Source: Falsihalocynthiibacter arcticus
GTDB taxonomy: Bacteria > Pseudomonadota > Alphaproteobacteria > Rhodobacterales > Rhodobacteraceae
NCBI RefSeq assembly: GCF_000812665.2
Contig: NZ_CP014327.1
Coordinates: 3,811,501-3,875,500 of the forward strand
Direction: 5' to 3'
DNA length: 64,000 nucleotides
The stretch's first letter is position 1. Each line of letters begins with the position of its first letter. Made by a program: the position numbers and the translations under genes. Shown here in pieces: positions 55,822-64,000 of the stretch. The notes beneath the pieces were generated by a model. It was given only the letters and a program-made list of their open reading frames with translations, had not been told where the DNA came from and made no database searches.

Positions 55822-56044
55822 ATTTTCTTAGTAGCCAAGTTCTCATCATTCCTCAATGCACTCCGACCGTACACTTTGTGGTTTCAACAGAACTAAGGCA
55901 TATGCAATCGCACTTTTGTCACGCAGATTATCGATCACCCAGATAAAAAACCTTCGAGCATCTGACAGATACCTCAGATAGTAGCGATCTGTAGTCAACA
56001 CAGACCCGTGCCCACTGTACTTTTGCCCCCAGTCCCCCCGTCCT

Positions 56045-56090
56045 CCTTTAAACGCTCAATGGCAAACTTATGCCATAGAGCGTTTAAAGG
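56045..56090. repeat. Long 20-bp-stem hairpin
   Basis: Arms 56045-56064 and 56071-56090 pair with one mismatch around a 6-base loop; GGACTG/CAGTCC outside extends the symmetry loosely. It may be a terminator for a small transcript, a MITE-like relic or a recombination site. Confidence 0.65.
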
Positions 56091-56436
56091 ACTGACAGGC
56101 ATCGCCTTCTGGCCTACCAGACCCGACATCCGTTGCAATCGCAGCACTCTGCGAAATGGGCTCAGACCGGTCTTTGCTCCGCAATGCACTAAGCTCCAGC
56201 TTTGGCCGGCAACTACTTTTTACACGTAGGGTGCACACCTTGTTTTTCCCTAATTTAGACGGTTAATGAAAATGCCTCCCCAGCAACGAAAAAATTACAG
56301 TTGACGAAATGCACAATGGGTGAAACAAATTACGTCACATTTTGGAGTCGAACCGACAAACAATCTCAGTCGGTGCCTTTTTTCTGAATAAAATCAATGG
56401 CTTTGGTAGCGGCCTCCCGCCCCTACCGTCGGAGCC

Positions 56437-56487
56437 ACTTACAACGTAAGTTGTTGAAATACCTAACGAAGTCACAGCGTGACTTCG
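56437..56487. promoter_or_regulatory. Two palindromes before the integrase gene
   Basis: ACTTAC-AAC-GTAAGT (56437-56451) and CGAAGTCAC-AGC-GTGACTTCG (56467-56487) are perfect inverted repeats with 3-base centres, 45-95 bp before the integrase start. They are candidates for regulator or integrase binding sites. Confidence 0.45.
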
Positions 56488-56531
56488 TGGGTGTGGCATC
56501 AGAGTGTTACATCACCCTTCAGCCATAAGGC

Positions 56532-58331
56532 ATGATCATTTCGTATCCGTCCGAATCGGATCTGAAACGAATGTTAAACCAACCCCACCTTTCTAAACGC
56601 GGAAATGTTTATCAATGGCGGCGTCGTTTGCGCCGGTTTTCCACAGGAATCGTCGATATCAAGCTCTCGTTAGGGACGACAGACCTGCGCTGCGCACATA
56701 TATTGTCACGCAGGATCAGTGCGGAAAGCGATATCATCATGGAACAAATCACCCACCAACAGATCACGCCCGATATGGCGCGGCGCTGGCTTGCCGACAT
56801 CATCACCAAAGAGCGGGCAAAGATCGAGAAGCTGAAATTACTGCACCGCTTTGATTCTCTCGATCCCGCCGACGATCTTCGCCACGATCAAGCAACGGCT
56901 GATGCTTGGGCACAGGTCAACGTGGACGGGTTGCACGGTGCAACGTCTGAACACCCCTTAGTTTCTCTAAATTTGGACATAATCCGCGATGACCTGACCA
57001 ACGAAGCCCGTCAGAACATCGTCCAGCGTGATTTCAAAGCATTAACGGGCCACCCACAGCTTTCGGCGATTGATCGTGTAAAGTTAATGTCGCTGTTGAT
57101 CGCTGGGAAAGCCGCCGCATGGAATCGGCACGGCGATGCCTTGGCAGACATCGACGGGGCAGCAGATGAACTTTGGGACAGCGCCTCAGGTGTGCTGGGT
57201 CCAGAAACAAAGGCGAAGGCCCCTGATCCAGTGCCGCAGTCTGCTCCGGAAGCAGAAACCGACGATCTTGCCCCCTCTATGCTGGCCGTCGTATCGCGGA
57301 TGAATGACATGAAACGCAGTGAGGGAACCGAAGAAAAGACCCTGCGCCAATATGAAAGTTTTGTAGGCCTGTTCACAACGCTGACGGGCATCAGCGACGT
57401 GCGCCTGATCCGGCAAGCGGATGCCACCGCCTTTCGCGCAGCCCTCCATAAACTGCCAAAAAGCTGGGGCAAAAGCCCCGCTGACCGCAATGCCACCCGT
57501 GAAGATATCATGGCCCGCGCGGCCACGCTGCCTCCGGAAAAGGTTGGGCTATCGGTCGGCACAATTAATCGGCACCTTGAACATCTAGGCCAGATCGTCG
57601 AATGGGCGTCTGATGAGGGTATTTTGGTCAACACCAAACTGAAGCCCGGAAAATTGCGGCGCAAAGACACCGTTCGTGACTGCGATAAAAAGCAGGCTTT
57701 TAGCGAGTCTGAGCTACAGCGCCTATTCAAAACGCCAGTTTGGGTCGGATCAAAGTCTGAATATCATCAAACCGACCCCGGTCCCAACATCTACCGCAAC
57801 GGCACCTATTGGACGCCTTTGCTTGGCGCTTTCACGGGCGCGCGCCGTGAAGAGGTCGCAGGGCTGGCACCCGCCGATATTGTCCATATCGATGGCATCC
57901 CCTGCCTGAACATCGAGGATTCCGAACTACGGCGGATCAAGAACATTTCGTCGAAACGGATCGTGCCGATCCACAGTCGTTTGATCGAGTTGGGTTTTCT
58001 GAATTTAGTGGCTAAAGCCCGCGCCGAGGATCGCATCGACCTGTTTCCCGACCTGCGCGAGCCTGCAACAGGCAAGCATGGCCGCAAACTTGGCCGCCGG
58101 ATGCGCCAGATCATCGACAAAACCTATGGCCCTGAGGGAGCTGGTCTATCCTTCCACAGTCTGCGTCATTACGTCCAAAGCGCACTGGAGCATGTGCCCG
58201 AGGTCACCGACAAGGTGCTGCGCGATATAGTGGGCCATGAGGGAAAGGATATCCATGATCGAACTTATAGCAAGCCGACGCCGCCCGCCGTGCTGCAGGC
58301 GGCTATAGAGAGACTGCCGCTGGTGATATGA
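56532..58331 (+). CDS. Site-specific tyrosine integrase of a mobilizable module
   Basis: A 599-residue integrase: a short N-terminal DUF6538-like segment (SKRGNVYQWRRRLRR), a variable region, a core-binding domain (about 260-390) and a catalytic domain with arginine in FTGARREEV near 440, H542-x-x-R545, H569 in GHEGKD and nucleophile Y579. ATG at 56532. It ends one base before the convergently transcribed MobV relaxase gene ends, so integrase and relaxase belong to one element. It differs from the two recombinases at the left end. Confidence 0.9.
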   Translation: MIISYPSESDLKRMLNQPHLSKRGNVYQWRRRLRRFSTGIVDIKLSLGTTDLRCAHILSRRISAESDIIMEQITHQQITPDMARRWLADIITKERAKIEKLKLLHRFDSLDPADDLRHDQATADAWAQVNVDGLHGATSEHPLVSLNLDIIRDDLTNEARQNIVQRDFKALTGHPQLSAIDRVKLMSLLIAGKAAAWNRHGDALADIDGAADELWDSASGVLGPETKAKAPDPVPQSAPEAETDDLAPSMLAVVSRMNDMKRSEGTEEKTLRQYESFVGLFTTLTGISDVRLIRQADATAFRAALHKLPKSWGKSPADRNATREDIMARAATLPPEKVGLSVGTINRHLEHLGQIVEWASDEGILVNTKLKPGKLRRKDTVRDCDKKQAFSESELQRLFKTPVWVGSKSEYHQTDPGPNIYRNGTYWTPLLGAFTGARREEVAGLAPADIVHIDGIPCLNIEDSELRRIKNISSKRIVPIHSRLIELGFLNLVAKARAEDRIDLFPDLREPATGKHGRKLGRRMRQIIDKTYGPEGAGLSFHSLRHYVQSALEHVPEVTDKVLRDIVGHEGKDIHDRTYSKPTPPAVLQAAIERLPLVI

Positions 58332-60167
58332 TCATGTCCCCGGCCCCTCGGAAGTTGGGGCGGCCTCTGAATTGGCGTTCAGGATGCGGGTCAATTCGGC
58401 CCGCTGATCCGCTTCCCAGCTCTCGCGCAGATCAAGGACATAGGCTGCGTCCGCTGCTAACTCTTGGCGTTCTTTGGTCAGAATGCTTTCAATCGTGAGG
58501 CTGATCGATTGAGCGAGAGGGCCCAACTTCAGTATTACGGGCCGGAGACGGGTCAAAATCTGCCCACGTTCTTCCTTGATCTTTGGTGCATTCGGCCCCC
58601 AACCCAGCGTTTCTTCGCTCGGGTTTGCTGCCGAGATCCAGCGCAAGACGGCACTGCCAAGCATATCGATGCCTTCAACCAGCGTCTTCATCAAAATCTC
58701 CGCCTTTGAGAGCTTCGCTTCTGCTTTTACAACCCGAGATTCAACTTCCGTCAATTCAGCCTTAGCCGCAGCCATCTTCGTTTTTTCCGCGTTCAAAGCC
58801 TGCGCCTCATCTTGCCTCGCCACTATTAAAGATTGAACCTGTCTTGAAGTCAGGGTCAAAGCCTCACCTTCAATTTTCATCAACGATTGCAGGCGATCAA
58901 GCTTTTGGCCCTGCACCACCACATCATCTGCGGCCAGATCCCTTTTATTGGAAACCTCCTCGACCTCTGCCAGCACACCAACAAGCTCCGATTCTGCCTC
59001 TTCAATATCCGCCTTTATCCCCTGCATTTTCCCGACCTCAACAACCGTCTCTGCCTTCACCTCCTGTAGAGTTTCCTCCGCCACCTGCGTTGCCTGAACA
59101 ATATTTGCCGCCTTCCCTTCTATGATGACGAGTGCAGCTTCGGCATCAGCCCTTCCTTTGCGGGCGGCATCAGCTGCCCGCTCCTCTTCTTTGCGGTGGC
59201 GCTCTGCCGCGGCCACCTCGCGCGTCGTCGCCTCTTTTCTTTTATGCGCTTCTTTGATCGCGCGTTTGCGCGATTTTCGGATAGCGACTTCGCCCGCATT
59301 CCGGCCATCATCGATTATCACCTTGGCTTCGCTTTGTGCCGCATCAATAATCTCATTGGCCACCTCATGCCCCGTAGACTGCTGGTTTGCCCGCCATTCC
59401 GAAGGTGGAATATGGCGGCGCTTTTTCGGAACGACTTCACCCGCCGCCTTAGCCAGCCGCCGCGCCTCGGCTCTACGCTCCCCCCGCGCGAGTCCAAGCG
59501 GTGCAAAAGCCTCACCAGCCAAATCCTGCGCGTCTTCGTAAGTGCTGAAAAGAGGATTCTTGGAAGCTTGCATCAACACCTGCCGCCCCCGATTGGTTGT
59601 GACTTTTTCGGTCCAAACAGCGACAACAAAATGGATATGAAAGGCTTCCTCGTCATGATGGGCGTTGGCATAGCGCAACTGACCATCGGGGAAATGTTGC
59701 AGCAGAAAATCCATTGCTGTGCGTTTAAACGAGCCAACCTTTGCCGCATCCCATTCCGCTTGTCCCGTCCCACCAAGCCACTCTTTGTTGACCGTCAAGA
59801 TACCCTCGCGCAAAGGACCCCCACCTGAACACCGCCGCCAAGGATCACTTTCCCCTTCAACAATCAGGGCCGCAAGTTCAGCTTTCCGGCTTTTCTTCAA
59901 AAGTGCCTCCTGCCGTTCATGGAAATTGTTGCGTTTTGCCGCAGCGACTTCAGCCTTGATCGTTTCCTGCCATTTCGGCTCGCAGTGCAGAACCTCATTC
60001 AGCCTCGAAGCATCCAGATCAACATGAGACAGATCGCCACCACTACGATGGTCATGCATATCAAACCGACCGAGGTTATTCGGATGCAACCCCTGAAACC
60101 GAAGAACAACCGGCGGCTTGGTTGCGCTGACAGGTTGGGGATTGTCAAATTTGGAATGCTCAGACAT
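58332..60167 (-). CDS. MobV-family relaxase with long coiled-coil
   Basis: A 611-residue plasmid-mobilization (Pre/Mob) relaxase that nicks its oriT to start conjugal transfer by a helper system. The N-terminus has the family patterns LRFQGLHPNN and LSHVDLDASRLNEVL, and the metal site H170-x-D172-E173-x3-H177-x-H179 is complete. Residues about 260-490 are highly charged and coiled-coil. ATG at 60167 with GAGGTC upstream. No type IV coupling protein or T4SS gene is in the window, so transfer would need another element. Confidence 0.88.
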   Translation of the reverse strand: MSEHSKFDNPQPVSATKPPVVLRFQGLHPNNLGRFDMHDHRSGGDLSHVDLDASRLNEVLHCEPKWQETIKAEVAAAKRNNFHERQEALLKKSRKAELAALIVEGESDPWRRCSGGGPLREGILTVNKEWLGGTGQAEWDAAKVGSFKRTAMDFLLQHFPDGQLRYANAHHDEEAFHIHFVVAVWTEKVTTNRGRQVLMQASKNPLFSTYEDAQDLAGEAFAPLGLARGERRAEARRLAKAAGEVVPKKRRHIPPSEWRANQQSTGHEVANEIIDAAQSEAKVIIDDGRNAGEVAIRKSRKRAIKEAHKRKEATTREVAAAERHRKEEERAADAARKGRADAEAALVIIEGKAANIVQATQVAEETLQEVKAETVVEVGKMQGIKADIEEAESELVGVLAEVEEVSNKRDLAADDVVVQGQKLDRLQSLMKIEGEALTLTSRQVQSLIVARQDEAQALNAEKTKMAAAKAELTEVESRVVKAEAKLSKAEILMKTLVEGIDMLGSAVLRWISAANPSEETLGWGPNAPKIKEERGQILTRLRPVILKLGPLAQSISLTIESILTKERQELAADAAYVLDLRESWEADQRAELTRILNANSEAAPTSEGPGT

Positions 60168-60671
60168 GATGGACCTCGGATTATCTGCTTTCCCTAAGAA
60201 TGCGCGATAGCCCTGAAAACCCCGGCACAGGTTTCGGAAGTTTTCTTTTCGTTTTGCATCACAAACCCGTGATAATTTCCGCGACGCTACTCACTAGTCA
60301 TGTTGCAGTCCGGTCAAGCCCTTCCCACAACATGACGTTCGCTCTGGGGATACCCCCGAGACCCCTTCTCGTCGTCTCTGTTCGGGCAGAGCCCTTCCTG
60401 ATCCTCCTGCGACCAGCAGTCTGCTGGACCCTCCCCGATAATAGAAATTGCTTATCTTACAATGCTTTGTAAACCCTTTTGCATGTTTGACATCAAGCAA
60501 CCTTTTCCCGCTTACATCCACCGCTGTCAGCCCACTATGCTTATCACCATGATGAAACACCTTTCCAGTCGAATTACTCGCATAGGCGCATAAGACCCTT
60601 TCCGGGTCCATGACGCCTGCTGCTCCCTAATCGAATGCCGCCCCCCCTATGGGGCGAATGAAAGGCCCCCC
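60168..60671. other. Intergenic region beside the relaxase, candidate oriT
   Basis: No gene supported. It contains a TCATGTTG...CAACATGA repeat (about 60298-60337) and a perfect CCAGCAG-T-CTGCTGG (60413-60427). Relaxase genes commonly lie next to oriT, so the nick site may be here. Confidence 0.45.
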
Positions 60672-61765
60672 ATGACCACATTTACTGTCCCTGCCCGTTT
60701 CGTCAGATTTGATCTGCCCACATCGCCAGAAGATTCCGTCGAGAAGGTGCGTGATCGCCTGATCCCCTCGACACCCTCCTTGAGGGGCTGACCGAACCGA
60801 CAGGCGATGTCGCAACGCCCCGTCCGCCCGACGCAGGCTCCCCCAGCCGCGCAATCACATGGAGCCGCCGCTACATGCGCCGTCCCACGGCCAGCCTTGA
60901 GCGGCTGAGCCATCTCAAACCCGACGACCGCGCCCCACTGCTTGCGGTCGCCAGCGGTGCCCGTGCCGTTGGCGTGCTTGGCCGTGACCGGATGGAAGAA
61001 CTGATCGCAGAGTTGCACGCGATCTATCCATGGCTGACTTCAGCCTCAACGGCGGTCATGAAGCATATGCGGTTGCGAACCCTCACCGGCCCCGCGCCCC
61101 TGCATACACCGCCGCTGATCCTTCTTGGCCCGCCCGGCATCGCAAAATCAAGCTGGGCGCGCGATCTTGGTCAGGTGTTTAAGGTGCCGTCGGTCGATAT
61201 CGATGTAGGCGCAACAAATGGTGCGACGTTTTCGGTTTCTGGAATTGAGCGCGGCTGGGGCTCCGCCACGCCAAGTCGCGTGGTGCTGACCATGCTGCGC
61301 GAGCGTCTGGCGAATCCGTTGGTGATCTTGGATGAGGTCGGTAAAATCCCGGAACAGGTGGCGACCAGCAGCGGCGGCAAACTGCCCGGCGCTTTTGAAG
61401 TGCTGAAAAGCATGATCGAGCCGACCACGGCCCGTGCATGGGTCTGCCCGTTCTACCAAATCCCTTTCGACTTGACGCGGGTGAGCTGGATCATGACCAC
61501 CAATTCGAACGATCGGATGCCCGCTGCATTTCTGGACCGCTGCAAGGTCATCCGTCTGGACCCCCCCAGTTTCGACCATCTGGCTACCGCCGGAGCCCAC
61601 CTCTTGCGCGACCGCCTGCCCGAAGATCAACACGATCTCGGCGGCGAACTGCTGAACGAGGGACTGCGAAGAATTGGGCAAAAACATGCCCGCGTGTCAC
61701 TGCGGCAGGTCGAAAGGATGGTAGAAACCGTGATCGAAGGACTGAGCAGCCCGAGGCTGATGTAA
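60672..61765 (+). pseudogene. Lon-like AAA+ ATPase, frameshifted near the start
   Basis: ATG at 60672 (AAAGG upstream) opens MTTFTVPARFVRFDLPTSPE and on to about residue 31, then runs to a stop. The next frame continues with DTLLEGLTEPTGDV and reaches the ATPase: Walker A ILLGPPGIAKSSW, Walker B PLVILDEVGK, sensor 1 WIMTTNSND and an arginine finger in FLDRCKVIRLDPP. One base added to the C4 run at 60764-60767 gives a 364-residue protein. Without correction a shorter product could start at ATG 60875. Role unknown; probably part of the mobile module. Confidence 0.78.
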
Positions 61766-62069
61766 CGTGGGCGAAGCGGTGGCGCTTCCATTCAGAATGC
61801 TAACGCCGGGCTAGTCTGGGAACCACATGCGCGATGCTCTGAGACGCTGGAGGACCGCATCAAAGCGACTATGCTCGTTAAGGAACGGACCCCGTCAAGC
61901 AATGGAACTGGTTCACTCCGGGCCTTGCTGCGCGGCGATGGCATCTGCTATTATCTTATAGGCGATGGCTTGGCGTGCGACGTAGCAAAGATCCGTCTGG
62001 GTATGGGCAGCTTTATTGCCCATCGTGGTCTTGAGCTACGGTGTGCGGGTTTCTTGGGCTATCATTTCT
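61766..62069. other. Gap before the IS630 element
   Basis: No gene supported in 304 bp. Short frames on both strands lack recognisable homology. Confidence 0.3.
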
Positions 62070-63125
62070 TAAAGCGTCGAGCTTAAATATTGAATCGATA
62101 GGATTCCGTTGAGTTCAGTTTTGTGATTCACTCTGGTTGGGAGGATGGATCATGTCAGCAGCATTACCGATGGCGCTTCGGGCGCGGTTTCAAGAGTACA
62201 TTGAGGAAGGGTTGAGCGGTCGTGCGGCGGCGGCGCGTTTGAAGGTTTCGGCGGCCACGGGCGTTCGCTGGCTTCGCAGAATCCGTGAGCGAGGCAATGC
62301 CACACCGGATGTCCAAGGGCGACCAAAAGGACACGGAAAGCTCGCGCTCCACCGTGAGTTTCTTGTAGAGTTGGTCGCGCAGGATGGTGACATCACACTG
62401 CCAGAACTGGCCGGAGCGCTGAAGGCCGCCACGGGTGTTGTTGCCCATTCTGCATCTATCGGACGGTTCCTGCGCAAACTTGGTTACACGTACAAAAAAA
62501 GTCACTGGTGGCCACCGAGCGGCTCCGCGCCCATGTGAAGCTGCGTCGTCGGGACTGGTTCCGGTACCGTATTCCGGCAATGCAAGCGCATCCTGAACGG
62601 CTCGTCTTCATAGACGAGACGTCAGTAAAAACCAATCTGACCCGACTACGTGGGCGCAGTCTATGCGGAAAGCGTCTGGAAATGGACGCACCGTTTGGGG
62701 CGTGGGGCACTCAGACGTTCATTGCAGGCCTGACGCAAGATAACCTGATTGCACCATGGGTCATCAAGGGGGCGATGGATGGTGAGGCGTTTGAAGTCTA
62801 CGTCCGCAATGTCCTTGCCCCGGAACTGCGACCAGGCACTGTCGTCATTTGCGACAACCTTGCCACCCATTACAACAAGGCGGCTGCAGAAGCCTTGCGG
62901 GAAGTCGGGTGCTGGTTCCTCTACCTGCCGCCGTACTCACCCGATCTCAACCCCATTGAAATGGCCTTCTCAAAACTCAAAGCCCACCTTCGAAGGATCG
63001 GAGCCAGAACATTTGACCAGATGTTCGATGCCCTCGCCAAAATTTGCAATCTCTTCACGCCAGACGAATGCTGGAACTTCTTTTGTGAGGCGGGATACGG
63101 ATCAAGTTAAAAGCTCGATGCTTTA
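62070..63125 (+). mobile_element. IS630-family insertion sequence, apparently complete
   Basis: About 1.05 kb bounded by imperfect inverted repeats AAAGCGTCGAGCTT (62071 on) and the complement of AAAGCATCGAGCTT (to 63123), with TA at each junction as expected from IS630/Tc1 target choice. It carries the two-frame transposase described separately. Confidence 0.85.
62152..63110 (+). CDS. IS630 transposase made by -1 frameshifting
   Basis: The first frame starts at ATG 62152 (GGAGGATGGATC upstream) and encodes an HTH DNA-binding domain (LSGRAAAARLKVSAATGVRW) to about residue 115. The second frame, after an A7 slippery run at 62494-62500, encodes the DDE catalytic domain (VFIDETSVKTN, VICDNLATHYNKA, LPPYSPDLNPIEMAFSKLK). 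A -1 slip at the A run joins them. This programmed frameshift is usual for this family, so the element may be active. Confidence 0.88.
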
Positions 63126-63593
63126 GGGCTGCCGAATCCGGCGTGGCGAAGTTCGGCGCGCGCGGATTCGCTCTGTTTGGCGCGGGTGTGCAGACTTCCT
63201 GCCCATCGGTGATTGAAAATCGACGCCTACGCCGCACTTCCGGTCTTGGTCCAGAGATTCTCCGGCGAAAAAGTGATAAGCCTCATTCTGAACTGCCTCC
63301 ATTTGATCAGACGGGCCTTCTATGGTCTGGCCCGTTATTCCGCAACGGTCGCAGCGCCAAAGCAATCGGATCGGGATTATCCCTTCGATTCCCTTCAAGT
63401 GTTCCTCATTTTTCCCGCGCTCTTCTCACTAATTAAATGGCTACTGCTCATTGAATTTCAATGACGTCACCGGGACGTAGGCGTTGTTTTGCTGATCCCA
63501 GAAAGCCTTTTTCACCCCATTGTTCCAGCACAGAAATTTCGCTTTGAGCCGAGACAAACCTGCTTGATGGCGGACGAACGCTGATATCTTTTT
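63126..63593. other. Gap with a possible truncated minus-strand gene
   Basis: A minus-strand frame at about 63126-63398 (LWRCDRCGITGQTIEGPSDQ near its start) has a CxxC pair and protein-like composition and ends at the IS630 junction; it may be a gene cut by the element. Another short stop-free stretch follows the SLC13 stop. Neither is identified. Confidence 0.3.
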
Positions 63594-64000
63594 TTAGGGC
63601 ACCAGTGGCCAAACGAGCGGGATCAGCAACACCGTCGTTGCCCCGATAATGATATTCATCGGAACACCGATCTTGAGGAAATCAGTAAATCTGTACCCAC
63701 CAGCGTTATAGACGAGCGTATTGGTCTGGTAGCCGATTGGCGTCGCAAAGCTTGCGCTTGCAGCAAACATCACAGCTACAACGAAAGGACGCGGATCAAG
63801 GCCAAGCTGGATTGCCACGCCCGCAGCGATCGGTGCCAGCAGGACGGCGACTGCATTGTTGGTGACCAGCTCCGTCAGGATCGACGTCAGGGCAAAGACC
63901 AGTGCAAGGGCGACAATCGGTTGGACCGTGGACAGCAGCGGCGATACCTTGGCGACGATCAGCGCAAGCGCCCCCGAATTGTCCAATGCGCTCCCCAATG
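63594..64000 (-). CDS. SLC13-family anion permease, C-terminal part (cut by window edge)
   Basis: The last 135 codons of an inner-membrane transporter of the DASS/SLC13 (citrate or dicarboxylate/sulfate:Na+ or TrkA-C type) family. The second SNT-like motif region TELVTNNAVAVLLAPIA and the conserved SFATPIGYQTNTLVYNAGGY block are visible, plus a final helix. The gene begins to the right of the window. Confidence 0.88.
   Translation of the reverse strand, partial: LGSALDNSGALALIVAKVSPLLSTVQPIVALALVFALTSILTELVTNNAVAVLLAPIAAGVAIQLGLDPRPFVVAVMFAASASFATPIGYQTNTLVYNAGGYRFTDFLKIGVPMNIIIGATTVLLIPLVWPLVP

Larger units (their letters stand above)
55822..56531. other. 710-bp gap upstream of the integrase, rich in inverted repeats
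   Basis: No gene supported. It holds a long hairpin (56045-56090) and two short palindromes (56437-56487). It is the probable attachment or regulatory region of the integrase. Confidence 0.45.

Noticed and set aside
61871-62086. Short plus-strand frame before IS630
   Set aside because: Runs into the IS630 inverted repeat, lacks a ribosome binding site and any recognisable domain.

Overview
The window looks like an accessory-rich stretch of an alphaproteobacterial genome, most probably a marine roseobacter (Rhodobacteraceae). This rests on the style of the genes (overlapping opp operon, merR-merTPFA, DUF1989, YciA-like thioesterase, TIGR03032 family), moderate GC and many decayed insertion sequences. 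I cannot tell chromosome from plasmid. No rRNA, tRNA or CRISPR array was seen.

Layout. 0-5.2 kb: a recombinase island on the minus strand with two small paralogous unknown genes, two large tyrosine recombinases overlapping by 4 bp, and a small helix-turn-helix protein, punctuated by long A/T-rich hairpins. 5.9-10.5 kb: a coupled metabolic trio (aldehyde dehydrogenase, acetolactate-synthase-like TPP enzyme, membrane-anchored FMN glutamate-synthase-like protein). 10.7-12.8 kb: an ECF sigma factor operon with a zinc-finger anti-sigma protein and membrane proteins, divergent from a YiiX-like peptidase. 14-21 kb: a broken HTH gene, then a fully overlapping operon regulator-oppB-oppC-oppD-oppF-oppA. 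21.6-25.8 kb: two ABC-2 permeases plus an HlyD-type adaptor, divergent from a TetR regulator. 25.9-31.5 kb: an APC-like permease, a DUF1989 protein, a KPR-family reductase, and IS, recombinase and gene remnants. 31.6-35.2 kb: a thioesterase and a complete mercury-resistance locus. 35.4-36.8 kb: an IS110-family element. 37-44.2 kb: a DUF3047 protein and a very large autotransporter broken at a poly-C tract, preceded in its operon by a TIGR03032 protein. 44.5-48.6 kb: IS30 debris, an unrecognised 269-residue protein, a winged-helix/hydrolase fusion and small ORFs. 48.7-54.4 kb: LacI regulator, ABC importer and metallophosphoesterase. 54.8-55.8 kb: a GH113-like glycosidase. 56.5-63.1 kb: a mobilizable module (integrase, MobV relaxase, AAA+ ATPase) followed by an IS630 element. 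The right edge cuts into an SLC13 permease.

Two themes stand out. First, decay and mobility: a duplicated DUF1989 5' region, a 230-bp dispersed repeat, a 66-bp repeat, IS30 fragments (one fused to a truncated SnoaL-like gene), a recombinase remnant, a nonsense-interrupted HTH gene and an interrupted IS110 transposase. Second, three otherwise intact genes (autotransporter, ABC ATPase, AAA+ ATPase) are each restored by adding one base to a short G/C run, which means either sequencing error, phase variation or young pseudogenes. The most novel-looking system is the double-recombinase island at 0-5.2 kb; the autotransporter operon and the ATPase-less exporter are next.
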